Program-made: the position numbers and the translations under genes | Origin: Pseudarthrobacter sp. PS3-L1 | GTDB lineage: Bacteria; Actinomycetota; Actinomycetes; Actinomycetales; Micrococcaceae | Assembly (NCBI RefSeq): GCF_030063285.1 | Contig: NZ_JASISU010000002.1 | Span: 620,001 to 684,000, forward strand | Length of the DNA stretch: 64,000 nucleotides | Reading direction: 5' to 3' | The notes under the pieces: generated by a model | Told to the model about the DNA's origin: nothing | Seen by the model: the letters and a program-made list of their open reading frames with translations, nothing else | Databases searched by the model: none | Shown here: one piece after another, positions 48,192 through 60,853 of the stretch | How the letters are laid out: every line of letters starts with the position of its first letter | Position numbering within the stretch: position 1 is the stretch's first letter

Positions 48192-48955
48192 GTGGAGGCC
48201 GGTCCTGGGTCTGCTTCGGTGGCGATCGTCACGGGGGCGAGCCGTGGGATCGGCGCAGCCACTGCCCGCCGGATCGCTGCATCCGGCTACGCCGTCGTCG
48301 TCAACTATTCGCAGGACGACGACGGCGCGGCGGGCGTCGTGGCATCCATCGCAGCGAGCGGAGGTACTGCGCTCGCAGTCCGCACCGATGTCAGTTCTGC
48401 CTCAGGGCCAGCAGAACTGTTTGATGCTGCCCAGGGCCTGGGGACGGTCACTGCGCTGGTCAACAACGCTGGGATCACCGGGAACCGCGTAGGCCCCCTG
48501 GAGTCCGTCCCGGCCGCAACTCTGCAGCACGTAGTTGCGGTCAACGTCACGGCCGTGCTGCGGCTCTGCCAGGAAGCCGTCCTGCGGATGGGGACACACC
48601 ATGGCGGTTCGGGTGGGTCGATTGTGAACATCTCATCCACTGCCACCAAAGCCGGGTCACCCGGCACGTGGGTGCACTATGCGGCAACCAAGGGGCGGTT
48701 GACGTGCTGACAGTGGGCTTGGCTGCTGAGGTTGCAGCCCATGGAATTCGGGTCAATGCCGTATCTCCCGGGAGCACCAACACTGGACTCCACGCGGCCG
48801 CCGGGGTGCCTGACCGGGTAGCGCTCCTGAACCCAACCATTCCAATGGGCCGCGGTGCAGAGCCGGAAGAAATTGCCGCCGCCGTAGCCTGGCTGCTGTC
48901 GGCCGATGCCGGATATGTTACGGGAGCGATCCTGCCTGTGGCTGGCGGACGGTAG
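48192..48955 (+). pseudogene. SDR family oxidoreductase with a one-base frameshift
   Basis: The first frame (48192-48710) gives a typical SDR start: VAIVTGASRGIGAATARRIA, LVNNAGITGN, and the active site up to HYAATKG. It then stops early. The +1 shifted frame (48668-48955) resumes with AVDVLTVGLAAEVAAHGIRVNAVSPG and ends in YVTGAILPVAGGR, as expected for the family. The shift lies at the GGGG at 48692-48695; one extra G would restore a full-length protein of about 254 residues with the Ser-Tyr-Lys active site. It is either a young pseudogene or a sequencing error. It begins 2 bp after ppgK. Confidence 0.85.
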
Positions 48956-48977
48956 TGTTCGCCCCAGGAACCGACAG

Positions 48978-49475
48978 TCAGGTTTGGGTGTTGCCCAGTT
49001 TCATATCGGCTCCGGTGGCTCCCTCGACCTCAGCCTCATGGCGCAGAATCGAAATAGCAGTCTCGAAATCCTCGAGTGAGTCAAACGCCTGATAGACGCT
49101 GGCGAACCGAAGATACGCCACCCTGTCCAATTTCTGCAGAGGCCCGAGGATTACCAGGCCTACCTCGTGGGCATCAATCTCAGCAGTCCCGGAGGCCCGA
49201 ATGTTCTCCTCGACCTCCTGGGCCAGTAGGGCCAGGTCGTCTTCGCTGACGGGACGGCCCTGGCACGCTTTCCGCACTCCGTTGATCACCTTGCTGCGGC
49301 TGAAGGGCTCGCCCACGCCCGAACGTTTCATCACCGACAGGCTGGTCGTTTCCACGGTGGTGAACCGTCGTCCACACTCAGGACACTGACGACGGCGGCG
49401 GATGGCAGAACCGTCATCAGCCATCCGACTGTCAACCACCCGTGAGTCAGGGTTGCGGCAGAAAGGGCAATACAT
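48978..49475 (-). CDS. nrdR: Transcriptional repressor NrdR
   Basis: NrdR (165 residues) represses ribonucleotide reductase genes in response to ATP/dATP. The N-terminal zinc ribbon is MYCPFC (residues 1-6) and CPECGRRF, followed by an ATP-cone domain (about 46-136). The ATG at 49475 is preceded at six bases by AAGGAA and starts the canonical MYCPFC; an ATG eight codons upstream is less likely. No ribonucleotide reductase genes are in the window. Confidence 0.96.
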   Translation of the reverse strand: MYCPFCRNPDSRVVDSRMADDGSAIRRRRQCPECGRRFTTVETTSLSVMKRSGVGEPFSRSKVINGVRKACQGRPVSEDDLALLAQEVEENIRASGTAEIDAHEVGLVILGPLQKLDRVAYLRFASVYQAFDSLEDFETAISILRHEAEVEGATGADMKLGNTQT

Positions 49476-49597
49476 GGGTTGTTCCTTTCCTGCTGTCATG
49501 ACGTGGTCTGGAGGGGCACACCGGAGCGACCCAAAAGGCTAGGCTAGGCGTGCCACCCCATTTTAGGGCTTCATGTTTGCTCATAACAACTGTGTCA

Positions 49598-51034
49598 TTA
49601 CTCGACGTGGGTTCTGGGACCAGGTTCGAACCGGATCGTGGCGGCGGCCCCGTGTGCCGGGAGATTCTCTGCGTTGGCAAGGCTCACAATATGCTCACTC
49701 ACTTCCCGAAGGGCATCACTGGTGTAGTTGACCACCTGCACAGCACGGAGGAAAGCGGTCACATTGAGGCCCGAGGAAAAGGCGGCGGTGCCACTGGTGG
49801 GCAAGACGTGGTTTGACCCTGCGCAATAGTCCCCGAGACTGACCGGACTGTACTCGCCAACAAAGATGGCGCCAGCATTGCGGATCCGTGCTGCGACGCC
49901 GGGGGCGTCTGCCGTCAGGATCTCCAGGTGCTCAGCTGCGTAGGCGTCGCACACTGCGATCCCCTGCTCAATGTCATCGACCAGCACAACACCTGACTGT
50001 GGTCCAGACAGCGCTTCGAATACCCTGGCGGCATGCTGTGTGGCCAGTCCCTGCCGGACGAGTTCCAGCTTCACAGCGGCAGCCAGCTCCGCCGAGGCGG
50101 TGATGAGGACCGATGCTGCTCCAGGGTCGTGCTCGGCCTGGCTGATGAGGTCTGCGGCAACGACCTCCGGGCGGGCGGTGGCGTCCGCAAGGACCGCAAT
50201 CTCCGTCGTCCCGGCCTCAGAATCAATCCCCACGACTCCCTTGACCAACCGCTTTGCGGTAGCAACAAAAATGTTGCCCGGGCCCGTGATGACATCCACT
50301 GGTTCAAGTGGCCCTACGCCGTCGGCTGTGGGAACCCCATAGGCAAAAGAGGCGATGGCCTGTGCACCGCCAATGGCGTAGACCTCCGTGATGCCCAGGA
50401 GCTGGGCTGCAGCCAGGATGGTGGGATGCGGCCATCCGCCAAAATTTTTCTGCGGCGGGGACGCTAGAGCAATGGACGGCACTCCTGCCGCGAGAGCGGG
50501 GACGACGTTCATGATCACTGACGAGGCCAGGGGCGCAAGCCCACCTGGTACATAGAGGCCCACCCGGGACACCGGAATCCACTTCTGGGCGACCGTTGCC
50601 CCGGCACCAAACGACACTTCGACATTCTGGGGTCGCTGGCTTTCGGCAAAGACTGTTGCCCTTCGGATCGATTCCTCAAGGGCGCTGCGGATTCCCGGCT
50701 CCAAAGCGGACAATGCAGCTTCCATGACAGCTGCAGGAACGCGTGGGTCCGGCAGCTCGACGCCGTCAAAGGTCGCGGAAAGGTCCTGTAGTGCCGCAAA
50801 ACCGCGATCTTGGACATCGCTAATGATGCCCCGTACAGTGCGTTCGGCTTCCTCGGTGGTCTGATGCTGCACCCTCGGCATGGCTTCACGCAACTCCGCA
50901 AGCGACAGTACCCGCCCCCTCAGGTCTACAGTGCGGAATTCGAGGTCTCGGACGGCCGGGACGGGAGGCATCGTTGAAGCTGCGGGAGAACTGGAGGCAT
51001 TGGGTGTAGGGCTCACGCTGACTATTTTACGCAC
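49598..51034 (-). CDS. hisD: Histidinol dehydrogenase
   Basis: HisD (up to 478 residues) performs the last two oxidations of histidine synthesis. Family motifs include VSRVGLYVPGGLAPLASSVIM, AIGGAQAIASFAYG, the NAD/zinc region LISQAEHDPGAASVL (with Gln and His ligands), and EHLEILTADA and GSNHVLPTSGTAAFSSGL. The first 30 residues are Ala/Ser/Pro rich and the exact start (GTG 51034 or a GTG at 51016) is uncertain. Other his genes are absent, so it may be the head of a cluster outside this part of the chromosome. It follows a membrane-protein gene by 30 bp. Confidence 0.95.
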   Translation of the reverse strand: MRKIVSVSPTPNASSSPAASTMPPVPAVRDLEFRTVDLRGRVLSLAELREAMPRVQHQTTEEAERTVRGIISDVQDRGFAALQDLSATFDGVELPDPRVPAAVMEAALSALEPGIRSALEESIRRATVFAESQRPQNVEVSFGAGATVAQKWIPVSRVGLYVPGGLAPLASSVIMNVVPALAAGVPSIALASPPQKNFGGWPHPTILAAAQLLGITEVYAIGGAQAIASFAYGVPTADGVGPLEPVDVITGPGNIFVATAKRLVKGVVGIDSEAGTTEIAVLADATARPEVVAADLISQAEHDPGAASVLITASAELAAAVKLELVRQGLATQHAARVFEALSGPQSGVVLVDDIEQGIAVCDAYAAEHLEILTADAPGVAARIRNAGAIFVGEYSPVSLGDYCAGSNHVLPTSGTAAFSSGLNVTAFLRAVQVVNYTSDALREVSEHIVSLANAENLPAHGAAATIRFEPGPRTHVE

Positions 51035-51064
51035 TCCTGGCCCGGTCTTCGGAGCACGCCCGCG

Positions 51065-51640
51065 CTACTGGCGGTCTGTGGCATTCCTCTGGGCCTGGCC
51101 GCCCTGCGTGGCAGGACGCCCGGCAAAGAGTGCGCCGAGCGATGCAACAAAGGTCAGGATGGCCACGGTGGCCGGCCAGAAAACCAGAACAGAGAAAGAG
51201 CGCAGTGAAAAGGCAATACTGGCGTTTGCTGCGGTATCCAGGCCCGGCCCCCACCACTGTCCTGCCACAACACCTGCCCCCCAGGCGACAGCGGCCCCGA
51301 GCAGGCCTCCAGCTACCGCAAACCCCACCTGCTGGTCCCTGTCCTTGGTACCGCGCGCGAGGACAATTATGGACGCCACCACGCCAGCGAAAACCAGCAG
51401 CGCGGCAAGCGTCAGGTCACGGGGAAACCAGGCTTCGGCATTGGTGCCGAGCGCAAGATCGGGATTCCCGCTGAGGAAGTTCGCGCCCGACGGAGCCAAC
51501 AGCCACCACCCCACCCCAAGGGGAAGTCCTGCGGCAGCGCTCCATGGAAGCCAGGCCCAAGGTCTACGCTCTGGCGGCGAAGCCGAACCCGGGACTGGCG
51601 TTTCGGAAACCACGGAAGCGCTTGGCACTGGCTGCATCAT
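51065..51640 (-). CDS. Hypothetical membrane protein, four predicted helices
   Basis: A 191-residue protein I do not recognise. It has a Pro/Ser-rich N-terminus and four hydrophobic segments (about residues 28-50, 77-95, 106-127 and 147-170). Regions LPLGVGWWLLAPSG, ASIIVLARGT and GLDTAANASIAFSLRS have the look of actinobacterial DUF2567-type or small energy-related membrane proteins, but the match is not secure. It ends 30 bp before hisD on the same strand, so co-transcription is possible. Confidence 0.65.
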   Translation of the reverse strand: MMQPVPSASVVSETPVPGSASPPERRPWAWLPWSAAAGLPLGVGWWLLAPSGANFLSGNPDLALGTNAEAWFPRDLTLAALLVFAGVVASIIVLARGTKDRDQQVGFAVAGGLLGAAVAWGAGVVAGQWWGPGLDTAANASIAFSLRSFSVLVFWPATVAILTFVASLGALFAGRPATQGGQAQRNATDRQ

Positions 51641-51773
51641 GGAACATACCGTAACAAACGATATGACAAGGGCACCCGCGGCGCATGTTAAGTCACGAAT
51701 TCTTTCCCACAGTGGGCGGGCTTAAGGTTGATTCCGTCCACTCTTTGCCTAGCGCCATCAGGGAGCTCCACCA

Positions 51774-52274
51774 GTGTCCGAACAACAGCAGGCGTTCGCC
51801 GTGACGTTCAAGGAAATGTTCCGCCGCCATGCAGCAGGCGTTGCCATCATTACTGTGAACTACAAGGGCGAACCTTTCGGCTTCACCGCAACGTCCGTTG
51901 CCTCCCTCTCAGCCGAACCGCCACGCTTCACCTTCAATATGGCTCGCAGCTCCAGTTCATGGCCTGCCATCGCCAATTCAACGTTTATCGGCGTCCACAT
52001 GCTGGGTCTGGAAAACCAGCAGTTGGCCGACCGCTTTGCCCGCACCCGCAACAGGTTTGACGGCGACCACTGGGAGGAAGGACCCGAAGGAGTCCCAGTG
52101 CTCAAGGACGTTGCCGGCTGGCTGATCGGCAAGGTCCAGATGCGATTGTCTTTCGAGAACAACGCGGTCGTGGTGGTCGAAGTTGTCGGCGGCCAGGTGG
52201 GTGAACCCGCAGCTCCCCTGCTGTACCACGCAGGGGGCTACGGCCAACCAGTTCCTGTCGACTACGTCATCTAG
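51774..52274 (+). CDS. Flavin reductase family protein
   Basis: A 166-residue FMN-binding split-barrel protein. The conserved pattern ASGVAIITV-like appears as AAGVAIITVNYKGEPFGFTATSVASLSAEPP (about residues 21-51), which binds the flavin phosphate, followed by FGIHVL-like FIGVHMLGLEN and the C-terminal PLLYHAGGYG. Such reductases supply reduced flavin to monooxygenases, or act as the reductase of a two-component system; no partner is adjacent. The start is GTG 51774. Confidence 0.88.
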   Translation: MSEQQQAFAVTFKEMFRRHAAGVAIITVNYKGEPFGFTATSVASLSAEPPRFTFNMARSSSSWPAIANSTFIGVHMLGLENQQLADRFARTRNRFDGDHWEEGPEGVPVLKDVAGWLIGKVQMRLSFENNAVVVVEVVGGQVGEPAAPLLYHAGGYGQPVPVDYVI

Positions 52275-52289
52275 GCAGCAGGGAAGCTC

Positions 52290-55847
<3,558 letters not shown>

Positions 55848-55871
55848 CGGAACAGTCTACCGCCGGAAGGC

Positions 55872-56798
55872 TCAGGCATCTCCGCTAGCGAGTACCTCCA
55901 GGGCATAGACCAGGTCTGCTGGATAGTCGCTGGTGACTGTGACGGGTTCTCCGGAGCGGGGGTGCGCAAACGTCAGGGCTCGAGCGTGCAGCCATTGCCG
56001 GGTAAGACCCAGCGTGGCAGCCAGTCGTGGATTCGCGCCGTAGGTCAGGTCACCAGCGCATGGGTGCCGGAGCGCGGAGAAATGGACGCGAATCTGGTGC
56101 GTGCGTCCGGTTTCCAGATGCACCTCAACCAGCGTTGCCTTGCCAAACGCTTCAAGGACCTCGTAGTGGGTGATCGAGGGACGTCCGTCTTCGATAACAG
56201 CGAAACGCCAGTCGTGCCCCGGGTGTCTGCCAATGGGTGCATCGATGGTGCCCTGGAGCGGATCGGGAAGTCCCTGGACTACAGCATGGTAGACCTTCTC
56301 GACGGTGCGCTCCTTGAAGGCACGCTTGAGGACCGTATATGCGTGCTCGGTCTTCGCCACCACCATGACCCCCGATGTGCCGACGTCAAGCCGGTGCACA
56401 ATTCCCGCGCGCTCAGCTGACCCGGAGGTAGAAATTCGGTACCCAGCCCCAGCCAGGCCGCCCACAACCGTAGGGCCAACCCAGCCCGGTGACGGGTGAG
56501 CGGCCAGGCCAACCGGTTTGTCGATGACCACAAAATCCTCATCGTCAAGCAGGATTTTCAGTCCCTCCACAACTTCCTCCACTACCTCAAGGGGATCCCG
56601 CCGGTCAGGGAGGGAAACCTCCAGCTCTGTTCCCGCCGTAATTTTGGATGACTTGCCGACGGACTTGCCGTTGGTGGTGATGTGGCCATCCATCAAAAGC
56701 GTTGCGGCAGCCGATCGAGAAATTCCGAGCAGTCGAGCCACTGCTGCATCCGCGCGCAGCCCAGCGACGTCCTCACCCACGACATGGCGCTCACTCAT
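55872..56798 (-). CDS. RluA family pseudouridine synthase
   Basis: A 308-residue enzyme converting uridines to pseudouridine in rRNA or tRNA. The N-terminal S4 domain ([23 protein letters not shown]) binds RNA. The catalytic Asp is in [19 protein letters not shown], followed by [19 protein letters not shown]. RluD-like large-subunit modification is likely from the S4 domain. The ATG at 56798 overlaps the lspA stop by 8 bp; in-frame starts further upstream would extend deep into lspA. The gene is part of the lspA-rluA-dnaE run. Confidence 0.92.
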   Translation of the reverse strand: MSERHVVGEDVAGLRADAAVARLLGISRSAAATLLMDGHITTNGKSVGKSSKITAGTELEVSLPDRRDPLEVVEEVVEGLKILLDDEDFVVIDKPVGLAAHPSPGWVGPTVVGGLAGAGYRISTSGSAERAGIVHRLDVGTSGVMVVAKTEHAYTVLKRAFKERTVEKVYHAVVQGLPDPLQGTIDAPIGRHPGHDWRFAVIEDGRPSITHYEVLEAFGKATLVEVHLETGRTHQIRVHFSALRHPCAGDLTYGANPRLAATLGLTRQWLHARALTFAHPRSGEPVTVTSDYPADLVYALEVLASGDA

Positions 56799-57423
56799 CT
56801 CTCGCACTATCCCTGTCATTGGTTTTTCCATTACTGCCCGATGTATCCGTTGCGGCTGTTGATTCTTTTGGCTTCTTCCCGCCAACAGTTCGTGAGCCAT
56901 CCATGTTGATGCCCAACAGCGTCAGAACGATGATGGTCGCGACTGCTGAGACCACTGCAGAGTCAGCAATATTGAAGATCGCAAAGTTAGGGAAGGAAAT
57001 GAAGTCAACAACGTGTCCCATACCAAAGGATGGCTCGCGAAAAAGCCTGTCCGTCAGGTTTCCCAAGGCGCCTCCGAGGAGCAGACCTAACGCAAGCGCC
57101 CACCAGCGCGAACCGATCTTAGGTACCTGGAGGAGGATGACGATGGCGACAACGGCCATGATGATGGTGAAAATCCAGGTGACGTTCTCACCAATGGAGA
57201 AGGCAGCACCAGAATTGCGGATGAAGTACCAGTGCAGCAGTGGCGGAAGCACAGCTATCCGCTCGCCTTCAACCATGGTGCTGGTGACCCAGAATTTGGT
57301 GAGCTGATCAAAAACATACGCGAAGAGTGCAAAGCCGAAAAAAAAGCCGAAATACACCGCACGTCGTGACGGTCGGGGTGCGGGAGCGGACTCAGGTGCC
57401 TCAGCGGCGGGTTGATCTGTCAT
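56791..57423 (-). CDS. lspA: Lipoprotein signal peptidase (signal peptidase II)
   Basis: LspA (210 residues) cleaves signal peptides of lipoproteins at the membrane. Four helices are visible. The active-site Asp pair is in [12 protein letters not shown] and [11 protein letters not shown], and the conserved [14 protein letters not shown] region is intact. The C-terminal 30 residues are polar and variable ([18 protein letters not shown]). The stop overlaps the next gene. It follows divIVA with a hairpin in between. Confidence 0.95.
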   Translation of the reverse strand: MTDQPAAEAPESAPAPRPSRRAVYFGFFFGFALFAYVFDQLTKFWVTSTMVEGERIAVLPPLLHWYFIRNSGAAFSIGENVTWIFTIIMAVVAIVILLQVPKIGSRWWALALGLLLGGALGNLTDRLFREPSFGMGHVVDFISFPNFAIFNIADSAVVSAVATIIVLTLLGINMDGSRTVGGKKPKESTAATDTSGSNGKTNDRDSARDE

Positions 57424-57446
57424 GGTGCTTTCAGTGTTAATAAAGC

Positions 57447-57484
57447 AAAAAGCCGGTGGCAGAGTTTTCCTCGGCCACCGGCTT
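57447..57484 (-). terminator. Terminator after divIVA
   Basis: On the minus strand an 11-bp stem (57474-57484 with 57450-57460) is followed by a T-run (complement of A at 57447-57451). It lies just after the divIVA stop and before lspA, so it may only partly stop read-through. Confidence 0.8.
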
Positions 57485-57495
57485 AGACTTTTGAA

Positions 57496-58227
57496 CTAGT
57501 TGGCGTCGCTGCTTTCGGGAGCTGCTACCGAGCCGCGGGCATCAAGGTCACGGAGCTGGCCCTCGATGTAGGACTTGAGGCGTGAACGGTAATCACGTTC
57601 GAAGCCGCGAAGCTGCTCGACCTTGCGCTCAAGCACTGAACGCTGCTGTTCGAGGGCGCCAAGGATCTTGCGGGACTTCTCCTGGGCATCGTTGACCAGG
57701 CTGCTGGCTTCAACCTGTGCCTCGGCAATGATTTTGTCCTTGTGCTCCTGGCCGTCAGCAACGTGACGATCGTGCATCTGCTGGGCCATGGCGAGCAGAC
57801 CGGCTGCAGACTCAGCGGAGACGGAGTTGGTGGGGGCAGGCGCAGCTGCGGCAGGAGTAGCGACAGCCGCAGCTGGCGCGGCGGCGGAGGCTTCCTTCTT
57901 CTTGTTGGCCTCTGCAGCATCAGCAGCTGCCTTGGCAGCCTTGGCCTCCTCTTCGGCCTTGGCTTTGGCCGCGGAGTCATCCTTGGCATCGGCCTTGACA
58001 GGGGCTGGGACTTTCTCCACAACAGGAGCCGACTTTGCTGCGGCTGCGGGGGTGCCTGAGCCAGACTCGGCGACCTTCTTGCGAAGGTCCTCGTTCTCCT
58101 GGGTCAGGCGACGGAGTTCAACGACGATTTCGTCCAGGAAGTCATCGACTTCATCCTGGTCGTAGCCTTCGCGGAACTTGGTCGGCTGAAAGCGCTTGTT
58201 GACAACGTCTTCTGGCGTCAAAGCCAT
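57496..58227 (-). CDS. divIVA: DivIVA (Wag31-like) polar growth and division protein
   Basis: A 243-residue coiled-coil protein that marks cell poles and directs polar wall growth. The N-terminal DivIVA motif NKRFQPTKFREGYDQDEVDDF with the following coiled coil is intact. An Ala/Lys/Pro-rich linker (about residues 60-120) separates it from a second coiled coil ending in SRLKSYIEGQL. This organisation is the actinobacterial Wag31 type. It lies downstream of sepF and yggT in the division cluster. Confidence 0.95.
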   Translation of the reverse strand: MALTPEDVVNKRFQPTKFREGYDQDEVDDFLDEIVVELRRLTQENEDLRKKVAESGSGTPAAAAKSAPVVEKVPAPVKADAKDDSAAKAKAEEEAKAAKAAADAAEANKKKEASAAAPAAAVATPAAAAPAPTNSVSAESAAGLLAMAQQMHDRHVADGQEHKDKIIAEAQVEASSLVNDAQEKSRKILGALEQQRSVLERKVEQLRGFERDYRSRLKSYIEGQLRDLDARGSVAAPESSDAN

Positions 58228-58399
58228 CTGGTCACCTCATTGGTCTAGTTAGTCAGTAGGCCTTCCGGCCGTCCTTGACTACGGTACCTAAATATCTTCT
58301 GCTTACTCTAATTCAACACCGTGGTGTCAAACCTCTTCGACGCGTCCGCACTCGACTTTTCCATGGCGGTAAAGGTCGGCGTGGCAGCCAAAGAGAAAT

Positions 58400-58687
58400 C
58401 TATGCCAGACCCCGGGTCACTGCCATGCCAATGCTTACCGCAATGAACAGCACGAGGAATCCCAGGTCAAGCGAAATGCCACCCAGCCTGAGCGGTGGAA
58501 TCAGCCTACGCAAGACCTTCAGGGGAGGATCTGTGAGGGAGTACACCGTGTGGGCAGCGACAAGCGCAACGCCCCGGGGGCTCCATTCCCTTGCAAACAT
58601 CTGAACCCAATCAAAAACCAGCCGAATGACCAGTGCGACGAAAAAGAGCAGAAGGACAAGATAGACAAGTCCGAAAACTATTCCCAT
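58400..58687 (-). CDS. YggT family membrane protein
   Basis: A 95-residue protein with two hydrophobic helices, at residues about 5-27 and 73-90, matching the YggT/Ycf19 family. The conserved TVYSLTDPPLKVLRRLIPPLR is visible. YggT proteins are encoded with sepF and divIVA in actinobacteria and firmicutes and are thought to aid division or membrane organisation. The neighbours here fit that pattern. Confidence 0.9.
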   Translation of the reverse strand: MGIVFGLVYLVLLLFFVALVIRLVFDWVQMFAREWSPRGVALVAAHTVYSLTDPPLKVLRRLIPPLRLGGISLDLGFLVLFIAVSIGMAVTRGLA

Positions 58688-58766
58688 GACTTATCGTATA
58701 TCTCCGTGTTCATTCCGGCAGCCGAGGCGTCCAAGTAGCAAAAGTATCGGTCCTGTTTCAGCAAGG

Positions 58767-58796
58767 ATGCCAGGCAGGATGACCTGCCTGGCATCA
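58767..58796 (-). terminator. Hairpin after sepF
   Basis: A perfect 13-bp inverted repeat (58767-58779 with 58784-58796) with a 4-base loop lies 17 bp after the sepF stop on the minus strand, without a T-run. Confidence 0.65.
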
Positions 58797-58812
58797 ACAA
58801 GGGATAGTGGGA

Positions 58813-59328
58813 TCAGCTTTGGTTGAAGAAGCTGGCCGTTGTTTCACTGGCCTTTTTGTCATCGCCAATCACTTCAATGTACGACGGTGAGAGTAGAAAC
58901 ACCTTGTTGGTGACACGCTCAATACTACCGCGAAGACCAAACACCAGCCCTGCCGAGAAGTCCACCAGTCGCTTGGCATCCGATTCGCCCATGTCGGTGA
59001 CGTTCATGATCACGGGAATTCCCTCGCGAAAACTCTCCCCAATCAACTTCGCGTCATTGTAGGACCGCGGATGGATTGTGGTGATTTGGCGAAGGCCTGG
59101 GAGGTCATCGCGGCTCGACGCCGCACGCTTGATGGGAGTCACGGGGGCGCGGTATTCCTCTTCGGCTGATTCTGGGGTTTCACGGACAGCAGCGGGACGA
59201 CGCTCTTCCCGATCTCGATCGTTGGTGTCGTCCTCGTCCCGGGCCAGGACATGCTGGTTAGAGTCGTAGTGCTCGTCGCCGTCGGCGAGCCCAAGAAGGA
59301 TCATTGTCTTGCGCAGACCGCCGGCCAT
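58813..59328 (-). CDS. sepF: Cell division protein SepF
   Basis: SepF (171 residues) anchors FtsZ to the membrane. The N-terminal [21 protein letters not shown] is the amphipathic membrane-targeting helix. After an acidic, Glu/Arg-rich linker, the C-terminal SepF domain (about residues 84-165) shows [30 protein letters not shown] and [20 protein letters not shown]. It follows pgeF-yggS in the cluster and sits near ftsZ as usual in actinobacteria. Confidence 0.95.
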   Translation of the reverse strand: MAGGLRKTMILLGLADGDEHYDSNQHVLARDEDDTNDRDREERRPAAVRETPESAEEEYRAPVTPIKRAASSRDDLPGLRQITTIHPRSYNDAKLIGESFREGIPVIMNVTDMGESDAKRLVDFSAGLVFGLRGSIERVTNKVFLLSPSYIEVIGDDKKASETTASFFNQS

Positions 59329-59412
59329 GGTCGACTCCTCATCGTTTCCAGTGGCGGGAACCCTGCCGTATGGCAGAGTAGAAGCCCACCGATTGCTTCC
59401 AATACTGTGACG

Positions 59413-60159
59413 CTACCCCACCGCAGGACGTGAACCGAGAATATCCGAACCGATCCGCAGGTGTGTCGCCCCGTGGCGGATTGCTGCTTCTAGGTCCTGG
59501 CTCATTCCGGCCGAGATGGCTGCTGCCGACGGGTGGTCGCTACGCAGACGTGCCGAGATTCCCGCAAGCTTTTCAAAGGCCCTGTCCGGGTTGGCGCCCA
59601 GTGGGGCAACAGCCATGACACCAGCCAGCCTAAGGAGGCCCCTCTCCGCAATTGCGTCAGCAAGCGCTGGGACATCCGCGGGGTCTGCTCCTCCACGGCT
59701 GGTGGAAGCATCATCGTCCAGGGTGACCTGTATGAAGATCTCCAGGGGACCACGACCTGTCGCATCGTGCTCATGGTCAACCGCCCGGCCCAAGGCAGCT
59801 GCCAGTGCACTCCGGTCCACTGAATGCACCGAGGCAGCGTATCGGGCAACGGACTTGGCCTTATTTGTCTGGAGTTGGCCGACAAAGTGCCAACGGAGCC
59901 CTAGATCCCCCACCTCAGCAGCCTTGGCGGCAGCCTCCTGATCGCGGTTTTCACCAAAATTGGTGATGCCCAGCCTGGCAAGCGCCTGGACGTCGGCAGC
60001 GGGGTGGAACTTGCTGACCACAATCAGCATCGGCGGTGTCTCTGCTCGGCCCGCAGCATCGACAGCGGACGCGATCCGAGCCTGGACGGCAGCGAGGTTT
60101 TGTGCCAGGACTGCATTCCGATCCGCCGCTGGTGCGGGCGTGACGCCCGGCTCAGTCAT
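59413..60159 (-). CDS. YggS family PLP-binding protein
   Basis: A 248-residue pyridoxal phosphate-binding protein of the YggS/PROSC family, which maintains vitamin B6 balance. The PLP lysine is in PPMLIVVSKFHPAADVQ (about residue 51), with the typical FGENRDQEAAAKA and WHFVGQLQTNKAK. The ATG at 60159 overlaps the pgeF stop by eight bases; the frame is open further upstream without a match to the family. It belongs to the pgeF-yggS-sepF set. Confidence 0.93.
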   Translation of the reverse strand: MTEPGVTPAPAADRNAVLAQNLAAVQARIASAVDAAGRAETPPMLIVVSKFHPAADVQALARLGITNFGENRDQEAAAKAAEVGDLGLRWHFVGQLQTNKAKSVARYAASVHSVDRSALAAALGRAVDHEHDATGRGPLEIFIQVTLDDDASTSRGGADPADVPALADAIAERGLLRLAGVMAVAPLGANPDRAFEKLAGISARLRSDHPSAAAISAGMSQDLEAAIRHGATHLRIGSDILGSRPAVG

Positions 60160-60847
60160 TGTTCCAGACCAGGCCAGCAAACCGACCTGTGTCAGCGGCG
60201 CGGCGGTAGGAGAAGAGATTGGGTGTTTCCAACGTGCACGGCCCCTCATAGGCAACGGTGACACCGGCTTTCGCCAGTTGATATTTCCCTGCGGCAGGAA
60301 GGTCAAGGGCAGGAGTACCCCAGGACGTGGTGGACCACGATTCTGGGACAGTCTCGGCAACAGCTGCGCGCAGCTCATCAGGCACCTCGTAGCACCTTCC
60401 GCAGATTGATGGCCCAAGCCACGCCCGGATACTGACGGCACCACGTTCCCTAAGATGGTGAACTGCTGCCGGGATGACACCGTTGAGGATCCCGGGACGC
60501 CCTGCATGAGCTGTCCCCATGACGGCACCACCATTCTCCTTGACGCCCACAAGGAGTACTGGAATGCAGTCAGCGACCATGATGGCGAGGGGAGCCGATT
60601 CGCTGACGGAAGCATCGGCGGTGATCACCCCTTGGGTACCTATATCCACGGAGGCGACAGTGTTCCCATGCACCTGGTTCAGGTACTGGAAGGTCCGCGG
60701 GGCGATTCCAGCGGCCTCCTCGACCTCCAGGCGACGGCGTAGCACATCGCTTGCGTTGTCCTTGACGTGGAGAGCCAAGTTACCGGCCCTGATGTCCGTG
60801 AAGGCCACTGCGACACCGGGCATCGCCTCTCCACGCCAAAGAAACAC
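60152..60847 (-). CDS. pgeF: Peptidoglycan editing factor PgeF (YlmD/laccase-domain)
   Basis: A 231-residue multicopper-oxidoreductase-fold protein that removes wrongly placed residues from cell-wall precursors. Family features are NQVHGNTV, APLAIMVADCIPVLL and GTAHAGRPGILNGV, plus the Cys in GPSICGRCYEVPDEL. The usual AHAGWRG has Arg-Pro here, a small deviation. The GTG start is 6 bp after the ftsZ stop, so it is likely in the same transcript. Confidence 0.92.
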   Translation of the reverse strand: MFLWRGEAMPGVAVAFTDIRAGNLALHVKDNASDVLRRRLEVEEAAGIAPRTFQYLNQVHGNTVASVDIGTQGVITADASVSESAPLAIMVADCIPVLLVGVKENGGAVMGTAHAGRPGILNGVIPAAVHHLRERGAVSIRAWLGPSICGRCYEVPDELRAAVAETVPESWSTTSWGTPALDLPAAGKYQLAKAGVTVAYEGPCTLETPNLFSYRRAADTGRFAGLVWNND

Positions 60848-60853
60848 GGCTCT

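Noticed and set aside
48688-48700. Programmed frameshift in the SDR gene
   Set aside because: The site lacks a slippery heptamer with a downstream structure and the family does not use frameshifting, so mutation or sequence error is simpler.
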